Assembly (NCBI GenBank): GCA_002839825.1
Contig: PGYU01000010.1
Coordinates: forward strand, 28,077-92,076
Direction: 5' to 3'
Length of the DNA stretch: 64,000 bases
Source of the DNA: Ignavibacteriae bacterium HGW-Ignavibacteriae-1
GTDB taxonomy: Bacteria; Bacteroidota; Ignavibacteria; Kapaibacteriales; UBA2268
Shown: positions 25,084 to 35,099 of the stretch, piece by piece
Position numbering within the stretch: the first letter of the stretch is position 1
Layout of the letters: each line of letters begins with the position of its first letter
Position numbers and translations under genes: made by a program
The notes under the pieces: generated by a model
Told to the model about the DNA's origin: nothing
Databases searched by the model: none
Seen by the model: only the letters and a program-made list of their open reading frames with translations

Positions 25084-25335
25084 TCATAAACCGAGCAATT
25101 CCTTTTGGTGCTCTTTAGAAATTGGTTTCAATTTGCCTTCCGCAGCTTGTTGGATTGACTTTTTAATTTTCTCAATGAATTCCGCCTCAGACATTAAGCG
25201 TTCATCTGCATCTACCGCAGAAATTTTATACGATTTGTCCTTTCCGCGCTGGATAATGACATGTTCGTTCTTGTCAATCAAATCAAGATAATGTTTTTGA
25301 TTTTGCCTGAACTCGCGACTGCTAATTATAATCAT
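25084..25335 (-). CDS. Phd/YefM-family antitoxin, orphan
   Basis: This 83-residue protein fits the Phd/YefM antitoxin family in small Bacteroidota form: the N-terminal dimerisation part (ISSREFRQNQKHYLDLIDKNEHVIIQRG) binds DNA as a dimer, and the C-terminal tail (SEAEFIEKIKKSIQQAAEGKLKPI) normally wraps a toxin. No RelE, YoeB or Fic toxin gene follows; downstream on the same strand are only hicBA remnants. It starts at the ATG at 25335. It could be solitary, or have a partner elsewhere. Confidence 0.8.
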   Translation of the reverse strand: MIIISSREFRQNQKHYLDLIDKNEHVIIQRGKDKSYKISAVDADERLMSEAEFIEKIKKSIQQAAEGKLKPISKEHQKELLGL

Positions 25336-25493
25336 ATTTGCTTCCTTTTGTTACCATATTGGTACACACGTTGCACGAGCTTAATTATTTGCTAAAACTC
25401 AACTTTTTCCAAATCCACCTCATCACAATTTTGAACAGTTGAATGAGTCTAAATATAATGTTAGGCAATAAGTAAAGAATTTGTTAATTTTGT

Positions 25494-25501
25494 TAGATTT
25501 G
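25494..25501 (+). promoter_or_regulatory. Candidate -7 element before the VWA/WD40 T9SS protein
   Basis: TAGATTTG matches TAnnTTTG 29 bp before the ATG at 25531. No TTTG lies 19-20 bp upstream, so only half of the promoter is recognisable. Confidence 0.35.
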
Positions 25502-25530
25502 ATAATGTGAATTATTGATATGGGTTTAAA

Positions 25531-28500
25531 ATGAATGCAAAATTGTCAGTCCGGGCAATACTCATCGCTGCTCTTGTTGCGATACTGCATTCTTTTGCCT
25601 TTTCGCAAGTTGATAACATTGTTTCATTCGGCACATCGAATGAGAACTACCCTAAGATTTCGAGCCAATTTTACGTATTGGACGGAAATACACCGATAAA
25701 TGTGATTTCATCGGAGCTTTCTCTGCAAAATTCATTCGGGAATGCAGACTTCGAGTTTATCGCCGGCAATGCCAATGTTGAACCGGCGGCTAATGATTTT
25801 ATCTTTTGCATGTCTCTATCTAAATCAATGCAATCAAAACAGCAGCTGATTCAAGATTCTTGGCAACATTATTTGACATTGTTAGAAGTCAACGAAAGTA
25901 AAACGGCAGTAGTAGGATACTCCGAATCCCTCATACATCTGAGCGATTTTAGCGATGACACGGCAAAGCTCAGCAATGCTCTGAATGATTTGCCTTTTTC
26001 AAATTCGGAAGATATTTCAAATTTAATTTTAAAAGGTGATTCGTACCCTTTATTGGGCAATTTAATTGCAAATCGGGAAAGAAAAGCCTCGGTTATATTA
26101 GTTTTTGACGAATTTTACGACGATTTGCCCGATTTCGAGCTTGATGATTTAATTGCCGGTGATGTTGCGTATTATGCAATTGTGCTGAACGGATTTGCAT
26201 CCGATAATTATAAAAAATTGTGCGAACTGACCGGCGGAACTTACTTCGAGAAAGTCTCCGATGCCGAAAATTTCCAAAATGCTTTAAGCGGAATTACTCT
26301 GCATGCTGCAGGGTTTGAGCCAAACGAGATTTCATTTTACGACAAATCTTGCACCAAGATTGCTTCTGTTGTGCTGTCTCATTTAGGCATAAATAGCGAG
26401 ATTATTTATCTGACGCTCAATCAAAATAAAGCTATATTTGAATTCAGCAATGGGACGGGCATTGATTTTGGTATTATCAAATCACCCCAAATCCGAAGAG
26501 ATTCGCTATTTATAACAGCTAAGAATGCGGATGTAAAAGTATTCAATATGACTATTGACTTGCCCTTTAGGATAGTTAATAAACCCGCTACGCCTTTTAC
26601 AATTTTGAAAGATTCAACATTGAAACTCGAAATCGAATATGTGCCGACTGATACAGCGTACAGATATGGTCAGGTGCGTATTCAAAGCGATTTATGCGAT
26701 GAAACGATTCTCCATTTGGCAGGTGGTTCGGTTTTTTCGCCCAATTTTGTCGAAACTCTCAAGATTTTGCAACCAAACGGCGGCGAAAGTCTATTTGTCG
26801 GAAGCAATTACGACATTAAGTGGAAAGGGATTTTGCCCACTGATGAAGTTACGATTGACCATTCTTATGATAACGGAAATTTTTGGAATACAATCGGAAT
26901 CGGCGACCAGATGAGTTTTAGTTGGAATCCTGTTCCAAGCAGAATTAATGACCAAAATAAGATTCGGTTGAGACATCTCTCCAAAGAGGGTTCTACGAAA
27001 AAAATCGTCAGATTAAATGGATTAAACAACCGCGTGGTATCCTTGAAATGGAATCAACTGTCTAATCAGTTATTTACAGCTGGTCAAGATGGATTTATCC
27101 GAATTTGGGACCCTGCAAAGGCGGACCCACTCGCCACAATTGCAAGCGGTTTATTCAACATTATTGATATGGATTTGAGTTTCGATGACCAATTTGTGGC
27201 ACATGTTTCAAGAGCTGACAGCGTAATACATATAATTCAGCTCGATGCAGATTTGACTACGACTACTTTGTCATATAATAATGAAATAATTAGCAAAATT
27301 GATTGGCATCCCGCAAAGCTCCAATTATTAGCGGCAACGGAATCCGGCAAATTAATAATATTTGATGCGATAAGTCGCTCTGTTATAAAGGTATATACTC
27401 CTGATAATTCACGAGCAAATGATGCAAAATGGTCACCAAAGGGCGATTTAATTGTTGCGGGATATTCCTCCGGCAATATTGCAATTTGCTATTTAGCAGA
27501 TGATTCGGTCGCAGTGCTCAAAAATTCCGATGCAAAAGTAAATTCCGTTTCCATTAATGCTTCGGGTATGACTCTATCCGTTGCTTCCGATTTGGAAACA
27601 ATTTCGATTTGGAATTTGTCCACTCAGAGCATAGTACTTAATCTGCAAAATACAAGCAAAAATGTGATGATTACTTCGTGGGACCCAAAACTCAAATACG
27701 TGGCTACGACAAGTTTGGACAGCACGATTTCACTTTGGGAACCATCAACCGGCACTGTAAAGCACAGATTCAATTTTCATAACAATATTGTGAGTGCTTT
27801 TGAATGGAGCTATCAAGGGAATAAAATTGCAAGTGGGACAATTGATGGCGAAGTGTTGATTTGGTCTCCGGACGATTTGCCTTTTGAAAATCAATTTACA
27901 CAAATAGATATTTCAGACAATACATTTTCGATTATTTTGCCAAATATTGAAACAGCGGTTTTGGATTTTGGAGCATTGCACTACAAAGACAGAGTAGATG
28001 CAAATTTTGTGAAAAATATTGTTTTTGAAAATGCGCTGATTAATCGAAATAACGCGACTATAAGAATTGATTCGATAGCCGTTAAATATAATGCAAACCC
28101 TGTGGATAATTTCAAAGCAATTTACAGATTTTCAAATTATTTCCCAATTGAATTAACAAAAGATGAAAATTTGGAATTATTTGCACAATTAAAAACAAAT
28201 TTTAAAGATGCGAAACGAAAAGCTGATACCTTGCTTTATTACACAAGTGCAGGTATTTTCAAATCAGTCATGCGATATGGAATCGGCAAGCAAATTATGC
28301 TCAGCACTTCCGATATTATTGATTTTGGCAATGTGCCATTGGGCGATTCGATTTCTTTATCAATAAGAATACGTAATTTGTCAGACGAGTTTGATTATAC
28401 TATAAATTCAATTGCAGATTTCATACCCGAAACTAATGATTTTGATTTTTCGGAACTAATTGGTGCTACGATACTTAAGAATAATTTTAGAGATATTAAT

Positions 28501-30567
28501 TTGAAATTCCTTCCTAAGGTAAGTGGGAAAACGTCAAAACTTTTAGTTTCCGAAGTGAGTGAAAACAATGTCTTAATCGAGAATTTGACATACGACTTTG
28601 AATTACACGGCGAAGGAATTGCTCCTGAGTTAGCTTTCTCGGGAGGATATGTGGATGAAATCAAAGTGCTTTGTGACGACAGTATCGGTCGGAAAGAAAT
28701 CTTTATTTACAACATTGGCAACCATGAATTGCAAATAAAAAATATAACAATTGAAGATAATCCGAATAATAAATTTCAATTAGACTTATCAGAGACTAAT
28801 TTATTAGTGCCGATTGGTGACTCGACCGGCTTTATAATCACTTACGAAAGTATGAAAATAGGGTTTGACCAAGCGCAAATCGTCGTAGAAACAAATATTA
28901 CAAATGAATGGAAAACAATTCATAAAAAAAATATTCTTGGATTACGTGAATTATCTGAATTTGAATTTTCGCAAAATAAGCTAAGATTTTTAGTTGATGA
29001 TATAAATATCAGCCAAACACGCACATTCCAATTACGCAATACGGGAACAATTCCAATATTTTGGACTTTGCCCGAATCAAATGGTTTATTCGTGGTGGAG
29101 AGCATTTTTCCGCTTAACACGCTTCCCGATGATAGCTCGGAAGTGACAGTGACATTCAAAGGTTCTCAATCATTAGGATATTTTGATACAAAATTTGATT
29201 TCCGCGATACTTGCCATAATATCCAATCACTTATAGTTGATGCTTATGTTGGACCAAATTCGGCACAAATCCAAATACTTGATTTCTTGAATTTGCCCGA
29301 TTTAATTTGCGAGAGTCAAAGCCCTGAATATGAAATTGAAATTATTAATGCAGGTGGAACGCCACTATTTATTGATAATATATATTTTTCAAATGGCGAT
29401 ATTGCTGATTTTACAATTGTGAGCTTGCCCGCAAGTGACAGGATTGATGCAGGAAACAAGGGAATTATCCGAATAAAATTTACACCGCAAACGCCCGGAA
29501 TTAAAAAAACATTTTTGGCAATTGAATCAAATGCGACAAATTCGGTAGAAGGCATAAACCTGATTGAAATCAATGCTTTCGCCGGACATATTGAAATTGA
29601 ATTGGCACCATCGCAAATATTTTTCGAATCATTGATTCAAAACAAAGAATATCACGAAACTACCACAATAAATAATAAAAGTAATATCCCGATTTTCTGG
29701 GAATTTCCGATAGAAAGCACGCATTTTTCAATTGATTCGATATTTCCTCAGATGACTTCTCCCGGTGGATTCTCTACCCTATTCGTCACTTTCAAAGGTG
29801 GAACGACGGGGAATAATTATACGGAAAAATTCGACTTCGATTTGCCCTGCAATTATGAATTATCGCTCGAACTATTCGCAGATGTCCGCAGATTGGCTTC
29901 AACGGGAATCAAAGCCGGAATTATATCGGCAAAACCCGGCGATACAGTAATGTTGCCTCTTTATTTATATTCACCGAGCGATGTTGGATTGCCACAAACT
30001 CAAGGCTATAAAACTCAGTTGAGATTCAATTCCAAAATCATGTACCCGCTGACTGAAGATAAAGGTATTTTGGATGGCAATTATCGAATTCTGGAAATAG
30101 ATTTGCCTCCAAATCCGATTGACGGCAATACTGCAATAGAAATTCCCTTCCTTGCCACTTTGGGAGATACGACTGATACGGAAATACGAATTCAGAACTC
30201 GGTGGCAATATCCTCGGAAGAAATAACGATAGAGGAAGTTTCAGGATATTTTAGCTTGGATTCGCTTTGTATTGAAGGCGGCGTGCGTTTGGTGGCTAAT
30301 ACAGGTGTATTCAATTTGTTGCAAAATTATCCCAATCCGGCTGCTGAGACAACGACGTTCAAATTTTCAGCCATAGAGCGCGGCATTCACAAACTGGTTA
30401 TTGTTGATATTACCGGTGCCTTTGTGGCATTGGTATTTGAAGATGATTTAGAACCCGGTTTATTTGAAGTGCACTTCAACGTTTCAAAATTTGCTATGGG
30501 CAATTATATCTACAGACTCATTGGACCAAATCTCGAACTAAATAAAAAAATGACGATTTTGAGATAA
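25531..30567 (+). CDS. Large T9SS-secreted protein: VWA-like domain, WD40-like propeller, ASH repeats, cohesin-like domain
   Basis: This 1678-residue protein has a signal peptide (about 1-26), a VWA-like domain (about 85-265), an Ig-like segment (about 410-485, LQPNGGESLFVGSNYDIKW), a WD40-like propeller (about 495-785; W-[DN]-P and IRIWDP, ISLWEPSTG, LIWSPDD repeats), several ASH domains (about 810-1470), a cohesin-like domain (about 1480-1585) and a type A T9SS sorting domain (about 1590-1678, NLLQNYPNPAAETTTF). In the VWA the MIDAS motif, usually DxSxS, reads SLSKS, so the first Asp is lost and metal binding is doubtful. It is probably an outer-surface structural or adhesive protein. Downstream is the VPS10-like gene. 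Confidence 0.85.
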   Translation: MNAKLSVRAILIAALVAILHSFAFSQVDNIVSFGTSNENYPKISSQFYVLDGNTPINVISSELSLQNSFGNADFEFIAGNANVEPAANDFIFCMSLSKSMQSKQQLIQDSWQHYLTLLEVNESKTAVVGYSESLIHLSDFSDDTAKLSNALNDLPFSNSEDISNLILKGDSYPLLGNLIANRERKASVILVFDEFYDDLPDFELDDLIAGDVAYYAIVLNGFASDNYKKLCELTGGTYFEKVSDAENFQNALSGITLHAAGFEPNEISFYDKSCTKIASVVLSHLGINSEIIYLTLNQNKAIFEFSNGTGIDFGIIKSPQIRRDSLFITAKNADVKVFNMTIDLPFRIVNKPATPFTILKDSTLKLEIEYVPTDTAYRYGQVRIQSDLCDETILHLAGGSVFSPNFVETLKILQPNGGESLFVGSNYDIKWKGILPTDEVTIDHSYDNGNFWNTIGIGDQMSFSWNPVPSRINDQNKIRLRHLSKEGSTKKIVRLNGLNNRVVSLKWNQLSNQLFTAGQDGFIRIWDPAKADPLATIASGLFNIIDMDLSFDDQFVAHVSRADSVIHIIQLDADLTTTTLSYNNEIISKIDWHPAKLQLLAATESGKLIIFDAISRSVIKVYTPDNSRANDAKWSPKGDLIVAGYSSGNIAICYLADDSVAVLKNSDAKVNSVSINASGMTLSVASDLETISIWNLSTQSIVLNLQNTSKNVMITSWDPKLKYVATTSLDSTISLWEPSTGTVKHRFNFHNNIVSAFEWSYQGNKIASGTIDGEVLIWSPDDLPFENQFTQIDISDNTFSIILPNIETAVLDFGALHYKDRVDANFVKNIVFENALINRNNATIRIDSIAVKYNANPVDNFKAIYRFSNYFPIELTKDENLELFAQLKTNFKDAKRKADTLLYYTSAGIFKSVMRYGIGKQIMLSTSDIIDFGNVPLGDSISLSIRIRNLSDEFDYTINSIADFIPETNDFDFSELIGATILKNNFRDINLKFLPKVSGKTSKLLVSEVSENNVLIENLTYDFELHGEGIAPELAFSGGYVDEIKVLCDDSIGRKEIFIYNIGNHELQIKNITIEDNPNNKFQLDLSETNLLVPIGDSTGFIITYESMKIGFDQAQIVVETNITNEWKTIHKKNILGLRELSEFEFSQNKLRFLVDDINISQTRTFQLRNTGTIPIFWTLPESNGLFVVESIFPLNTLPDDSSEVTVTFKGSQSLGYFDTKFDFRDTCHNIQSLIVDAYVGPNSAQIQILDFLNLPDLICESQSPEYEIEIINAGGTPLFIDNIYFSNGDIADFTIVSLPASDRIDAGNKGIIRIKFTPQTPGIKKTFLAIESNATNSVEGINLIEINAFAGHIEIELAPSQIFFESLIQNKEYHETTTINNKSNIPIFWEFPIESTHFSIDSIFPQMTSPGGFSTLFVTFKGGTTGNNYTEKFDFDLPCNYELSLELFADVRRLASTGIKAGIISAKPGDTVMLPLYLYSPSDVGLPQTQGYKTQLRFNSKIMYPLTEDKGILDGNYRILEIDLPPNPIDGNTAIEIPFLATLGDTTDTEIRIQNSVAISSEEITIEEVSGYFSLDSLCIEGGVRLVANTGVFNLLQNYPNPAAETTTFKFSAIERGIHKLVIVDITGAFVALVFEDDLEPGLFEVHFNVSKFAMGNYIYRLIGPNLELNKKMTILR

Positions 30568-30638
30568 TTATTTCATAAAATGCTTGAAAAGTGTTAAATT
30601 TAAAATTATCATTTTTTCAAGTTATTGGAATTATTTTC

Positions 30639-33600
30639 ATGAAATTTTTTATTCTCCTATTTATCGTTTTCATAGCCCTCCCAAGCAATTATGTAATGTC
30701 TCAAGAAAAGGAAAAGACAGATAAAGATAAAATGTCTTCGGGTACTTTTACAGGATTACAACTTAGATTAATCGGTCCGGCAATTACGTCGGGCAGAATT
30801 TCGGATATTGCTGTCAATCCAAACAACACAAGCGAATTTTACGTAGCCGTGGCTTCGGGCAACCTGTTCAAAACCACAAACAACGGCATTACATTCACAC
30901 CGATTTTCGACAATCATGGCTCATACTCGATGGGCTGCGTGGCGATTGACCCGAGCAACACGAATATCGTGTGGTTGGGAACAGGCGAAAATAACAGCCA
31001 ACGAAGCGTCGGTTGGGGTGACGGAATTTACAAGTCCACTGATGGCGGCAAATCTTGGGAAAATATGGGGCTTAAAAAATCCGAGCATATTGGGAAAATT
31101 ATTATTGACCCCGATAACTCAGACATTGTTTACGTTGCAGCACAAGGACCTTTGTGGGGACCGGGCGGTGACAGAGGATTGTACAAAACGATTGACGGTG
31201 GCAAAACATGGACTGTATCTTTGACTATAAGTGAAAACACAGGCGTTTCGGATATTGTAGTTGACCCGATGGATAAAAACACGCTATATTGCTCGGCATA
31301 CCAAAGAAGGCGACACGTTTGGACATTGATAAACGGCGGACCTGAAAGTGCAATTTACAAGAGTACCGATGCAGGAGCAAATTGGGTAAAAATCAATAAG
31401 GGTTTGCCTTCGGTAGATTTGGGGCGTATTGGGCTTGCAATTTCGCCTATGAATCGAGATGTGGTTTATGCTTTAGTTGAAGCAGCCGAAGAGCAAGGCG
31501 GCTTCTATAAATCAACTGACAGAGGCGCTACGTGGTCTAAACAAAGCAGCTACGTATCTTCGAGCCCGCAATATTATCAGGAAATCGTTTGCGACCCTGT
31601 GCAATTTGATTTAATATACTCGCTTGATACATATACACAAGTCACTGAAGACGGTGGCAAGACGTGGAAAAGATTGGGCCTGAAAGAAAGACATGTTGAT
31701 GACCACGCACTTTATATAAATCCGGCAAATAATCAGAATTTGATTATTGGCGGTGACGGCGGTTTATACGAAACTTTTGACAAAGGCGAAACTTGGAGAT
31801 TCTTCGAAAATTTGCCCGTTACTCAGTATTATCGCGTTCAAGCGGATAATTCCGAACCCTTTTATTATGTATATGGCGGCACTCAAGATAATAATTCACT
31901 TGCAGGACCATCTCGGACGACACATGAATATGGAATTTTGAATCAAGATTGGTTCTTCGTGGTTGGCGGTGACGGCTATGAACCACAAATTGACCCAACT
32001 GACCCAAATTTGGTTTACGGGCAATGGCAATATGGAAATTTGATACGATTCGACCGCAAAAGTGGCGAAATAACCGGAATTCAGCCGCAACCCGAAAAAG
32101 ATGAGGAACTAAGATTTAACTGGGATACTCCGCTAATCATAAGCCCACATTTGCATACTCGGCTTTACTTTGCTGCGAATAAGGTTTACCGTAGCGATGA
32201 CAGAGGAAATTCGTGGACTAAAATCAGCGAGGACATTACTCGGCAAATTTCACGCGACGAATTATCAGTCATGGGCAAAGTTTGGATGCCCGAAGCAGTG
32301 GCAAAGAATCAATCAACGTCATTGTTCGGCAATACAATATCGCTTGTCGAATCACCAATACGTGAAGGAATGTTGCTTGTCGGGACTGACGACGGATTAA
32401 TTCAAATGACTGAAAACGATGGAGCTAATTGGACTAAATTCGATAAATTCCCGGGAGTTCCGGAAACAACGTATGTAAGCGATTTGCTGGCATCTGCACA
32501 TAATGAAAATGTGATTTATGCTACATTTAATAATCATAAAAATGCCGATTTCAAACCATACATATTAAAATCAAACGATAAAGGCAAATCGTGGTCGTCA
32601 ATTTCCGGTAATTTGCCCGAGCATGGACCGGTTTGGACAATCGAAGAAGACCACGTAAATCCAGATTTGTTGTTTGCAGGCACAGAGTTCGGTTTGTTCT
32701 TCACAATTGATGGCGGAAAAAATTGGATCGCTTTGAAAGGGAAATTTCCAACAATAGCTGTTCGCGATTTAGATATTCAAGAGCGCGAATCAGACTTAGT
32801 TGTAGGCACATTCGGGCGTGGGATTTATATACTCGATGATTATACACCACTTCGCCAAGTAAACAAAGATTTCCTTGAAAAAGAAGCTGTAATTTTCCCC
32901 ATAAAAGATGCTTTGATGTATATTCCCGAATCGGCAAAAAGCCGACGCAACGAGGGCGAAACTTTTTACAGAGCCGAAAATCCACCCTATGGAGCAATTT
33001 TCACTTACTACATGAAGGAAGCGCCAAAAACAAAGAAGCAAATTCGATTGGATAGTGCCAAAAAATTAACTGAAGAAAAGAAAGCTCTCCCCTACCCGAC
33101 ATGGTCTGAACTTAGAGTAGAAGATGAAGAAGAAGCGCCATATTTAATATTTACAATTATGAATTCTAACAAGGAAGTTGTCCGCCAATTAAAAGAAAGT
33201 CCAAAAGCCGGATTGAATCGCATAAGTTGGGATTTACGTTATCCAAGCCCGTATCCTGTTAGTGCTACAACAAATCCGAACACTCACTCAGGAATGCCCG
33301 TATTACCCGGCAAATACTATGTTTCGATGTCGAAAGTTGTTGCAGGTAAAATCATTCCAATTGCCGAAGCTGTCGAGTTCATATGCAAACCACTAAATCA
33401 TGTCGCTCTACCTGCTGAAAATAGAGAAAAATTAGTTGAATTCCAAAATCGCGTAGTCAGATTGCAAGCGGCAGTCGAAGCCAGCAACCGCACGATGAAG
33501 GACATGAACGAGCGAATTAAATTAATGAAAATTTCGTACAAAAACACTCCGGGAGCGAGTTCAGATATACTTGTAAGATTGAATACACTCGAAAGCAAAA

Positions 33601-33896
33601 TGTCTGATATAAATTTAAAATTGAATGGTAATAGTACAATCAGCAAGAGAGCGGGTAATCAAGTTCTCGATATTGCAAGCCGAATAGGTTATATTGTATT
33701 TACATCGTGGTACACAAGCTCCACACCTACTGTAACCAACGAACAAAGTTATAGCATCGCAGCGGACGGTTTGACAGGTATTATAAATGAGCTAAAACTA
33801 ATCAAAGAGGGCGAGTTACAATCATTAGAAAATGAATTAGACAGATTGAATGCACCTTGGACTCCGGGCAGATTCCCTATTTTTAGGAATAACTAA
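30639..33896 (+). CDS. Secreted BNR/VPS10-type beta-propeller protein
   Basis: The frame opens at GTG 30591, but the signal-peptide-like MKFFILLFIVFIALPSNYVMSQ starts at ATG 30639 and is preferred (1085 residues). It carries at least ten Asp-box motifs of the form S-x-D-x-G-x-x-W (STDGGKSW, TIDGGKTW, STDRGATW, SDDRGNSW, SNDKGKSW and others), which build sortilin/VPS10 or sialidase-like propellers. The FCB group has many such exported proteins, often annotated glycosyl hydrolase, with no proven activity. Sialidase Arg-triad residues were not identified. Residues about 790-1085 are helical with a coiled-coil-like segment (about 940-1010). No T9SS sorting domain is seen, so it may be periplasmic. 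Confidence 0.78.
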   Translation: MKFFILLFIVFIALPSNYVMSQEKEKTDKDKMSSGTFTGLQLRLIGPAITSGRISDIAVNPNNTSEFYVAVASGNLFKTTNNGITFTPIFDNHGSYSMGCVAIDPSNTNIVWLGTGENNSQRSVGWGDGIYKSTDGGKSWENMGLKKSEHIGKIIIDPDNSDIVYVAAQGPLWGPGGDRGLYKTIDGGKTWTVSLTISENTGVSDIVVDPMDKNTLYCSAYQRRRHVWTLINGGPESAIYKSTDAGANWVKINKGLPSVDLGRIGLAISPMNRDVVYALVEAAEEQGGFYKSTDRGATWSKQSSYVSSSPQYYQEIVCDPVQFDLIYSLDTYTQVTEDGGKTWKRLGLKERHVDDHALYINPANNQNLIIGGDGGLYETFDKGETWRFFENLPVTQYYRVQADNSEPFYYVYGGTQDNNSLAGPSRTTHEYGILNQDWFFVVGGDGYEPQIDPTDPNLVYGQWQYGNLIRFDRKSGEITGIQPQPEKDEELRFNWDTPLIISPHLHTRLYFAANKVYRSDDRGNSWTKISEDITRQISRDELSVMGKVWMPEAVAKNQSTSLFGNTISLVESPIREGMLLVGTDDGLIQMTENDGANWTKFDKFPGVPETTYVSDLLASAHNENVIYATFNNHKNADFKPYILKSNDKGKSWSSISGNLPEHGPVWTIEEDHVNPDLLFAGTEFGLFFTIDGGKNWIALKGKFPTIAVRDLDIQERESDLVVGTFGRGIYILDDYTPLRQVNKDFLEKEAVIFPIKDALMYIPESAKSRRNEGETFYRAENPPYGAIFTYYMKEAPKTKKQIRLDSAKKLTEEKKALPYPTWSELRVEDEEEAPYLIFTIMNSNKEVVRQLKESPKAGLNRISWDLRYPSPYPVSATTNPNTHSGMPVLPGKYYVSMSKVVAGKIIPIAEAVEFICKPLNHVALPAENREKLVEFQNRVVRLQAAVEASNRTMKDMNERIKLMKISYKNTPGASSDILVRLNTLESKMSDINLKLNGNSTISKRAGNQVLDIASRIGYIVFTSWYTSSTPTVTNEQSYSIAADGLTGIINELKLIKEGELQSLENELDRLNAPWTPGRFPIFRNN

Positions 33897-33955
33897 TAAA
33901 ATTTGGATTAATTCGTTTGCAATTTTTTATTCAAGAATATTTTTGAGAGGTATAA

Positions 33956-34885
33956 ATGGCATCAGTATCAATGGCTCCTGATAGAACACAAATCAGCTTA
34001 TGGGTGCAAGCGATTCGCCCATTTGCATTTCCCGCTACAATCGTTCCGATAATAGTAGCGATAGCTTGGGCTTTGTTCAATAATGTTGGTGTAATATATT
34101 GGGAACTTATTCCGGTAATTTTGATTGCCGGCATACTTTTTCACACCGGTACAAATTTGGTCGGTGAATATTTCGACTACAAAAAAGGTGTTGACCGCCC
34201 CGAAACATTTGGTTCCAGCCGTATTTTAGTTGACGGTTTGATGAAACCGAAAACAGTTCTTTATGGCGGATACGCATCATTTGCCTTAGGTTTTGCACTT
34301 GGATTAATTTTAGTTGCATATCATGGCTACCCAATGTTAATTCTCGGAATTATCGGTCTAATAGGCGGAATGTTTTATACAGGAACTCCATTCGGCTACA
34401 AATACGTAGCTCTCGGTGACTTATTCGTTTATTTGATGTTCGGACCACTTATGGTTATCGGTGCAAACTTTGCATTGACCGGAATCATTGACTATAACTT
34501 ATTTTTGATAAGCATACCTGTTGGTTGTCTCGTAGCATCAATTTTGATAGCAAATAATTTACGCGACATCAAACATGACAAAGTTGCCGGAATCACAACC
34601 ACAGCAGTTTTGCTCGGTGCAAAGGCTACTAAAATAGAATATATTGCAATTGTTGCATTAGCCTATGTTTCGGTTATTGTTATGGCAGCGAGCGGTTTCA
34701 TTCCGCTTTGGACATTGCTCGTATTAGTTAGTCTCAAACCGGCAATCGATAATATCAAAATGATAGCAGCTGCTGACCAATCAAACCCACATGCAATTAT
34801 GATGGGCGACGTGAAAAGTGCCCAATTGCACCTCCTTTTCGGTGTACTATACACAATAGGACTCGTTCTGGGCTATTATTTTTGA
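33956..34885 (+). CDS. menA: 1,4-dihydroxy-2-naphthoate polyprenyltransferase (UbiA family)
   Basis: This 309-residue membrane protein is a UbiA-superfamily prenyltransferase, best matching MenA. The first Asp-rich motif is N67-x-x-x-x-x-x-D74-x-x-x-x-x-D80 (NLVGEYFDYKKGVD) and the second is NNLRDIKHDKVAGITT, which bind Mg-diphosphate of the prenyl donor. About eight or nine transmembrane segments are visible. MenA attaches the polyprenyl chain to DHNA to make demethylmenaquinone in the cytoplasmic membrane. Menaquinol is the likely donor for the cytochrome b cluster at 50778-56582. The gene ends in a strong terminator and lies alone, with no other men genes in the window. Confidence 0.88.
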   Translation: MASVSMAPDRTQISLWVQAIRPFAFPATIVPIIVAIAWALFNNVGVIYWELIPVILIAGILFHTGTNLVGEYFDYKKGVDRPETFGSSRILVDGLMKPKTVLYGGYASFALGFALGLILVAYHGYPMLILGIIGLIGGMFYTGTPFGYKYVALGDLFVYLMFGPLMVIGANFALTGIIDYNLFLISIPVGCLVASILIANNLRDIKHDKVAGITTTAVLLGAKATKIEYIAIVALAYVSVIVMAASGFIPLWTLLVLVSLKPAIDNIKMIAAADQSNPHAIMMGDVKSAQLHLLFGVLYTIGLVLGYYF

Positions 34886-34904
34886 GAGATACCTTTTTTA
34901 CTTT

Positions 34905-34943
34905 AAAAAAGCAACTCGCTTAATGCCGGTTGCTTTTTTTTTT
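34905..34943 (+). terminator. Rho-independent terminator after menA
   Basis: An 11-bp stem (34905-34915 with 34929-34939, AAAAAAGCAAC/GTTGCTTTTTT) with a 13-nt loop and a further T tract lies 20 bp after the stop codon. Confidence 0.85.
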
Positions 34944-35033
34944 GTTTAAAAATTGCATTTATATTCTTTTCAAAATACTTCACCACCAAAGCACATCTTT
35001 CAAATCTAAGTCAATTTAAAAATGATATTTTAA

Positions 35034-35064
35034 TTTGTGACCGATTGATTTGTGGTTACGTTTG
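35034..35064 (+). promoter_or_regulatory. Bacteroidota-type promoter of the ECF sigma operon
   Basis: TTTG at 35034-35037, a 19-bp spacer and TACGTTTG at 35057-35064 lie 35 bp before the ATG at 35100. This is the housekeeping consensus, so the sigma gene is not visibly autoregulated by its own ECF-type site. Confidence 0.75.
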
Positions 35065-35099
35065 TATTAGTAGAAGGGTACAAAAAAAACTAAAACTAA

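Noticed and set aside
33916..33945. TTTG-N18-TATTTTTG before menA as its promoter
   Set aside because: The -7 element ends only 10 bp before the ATG and overlaps the ribosome site (GAGAGG), so transcription from it would give an almost leaderless message. Spacing is also 18 bp.
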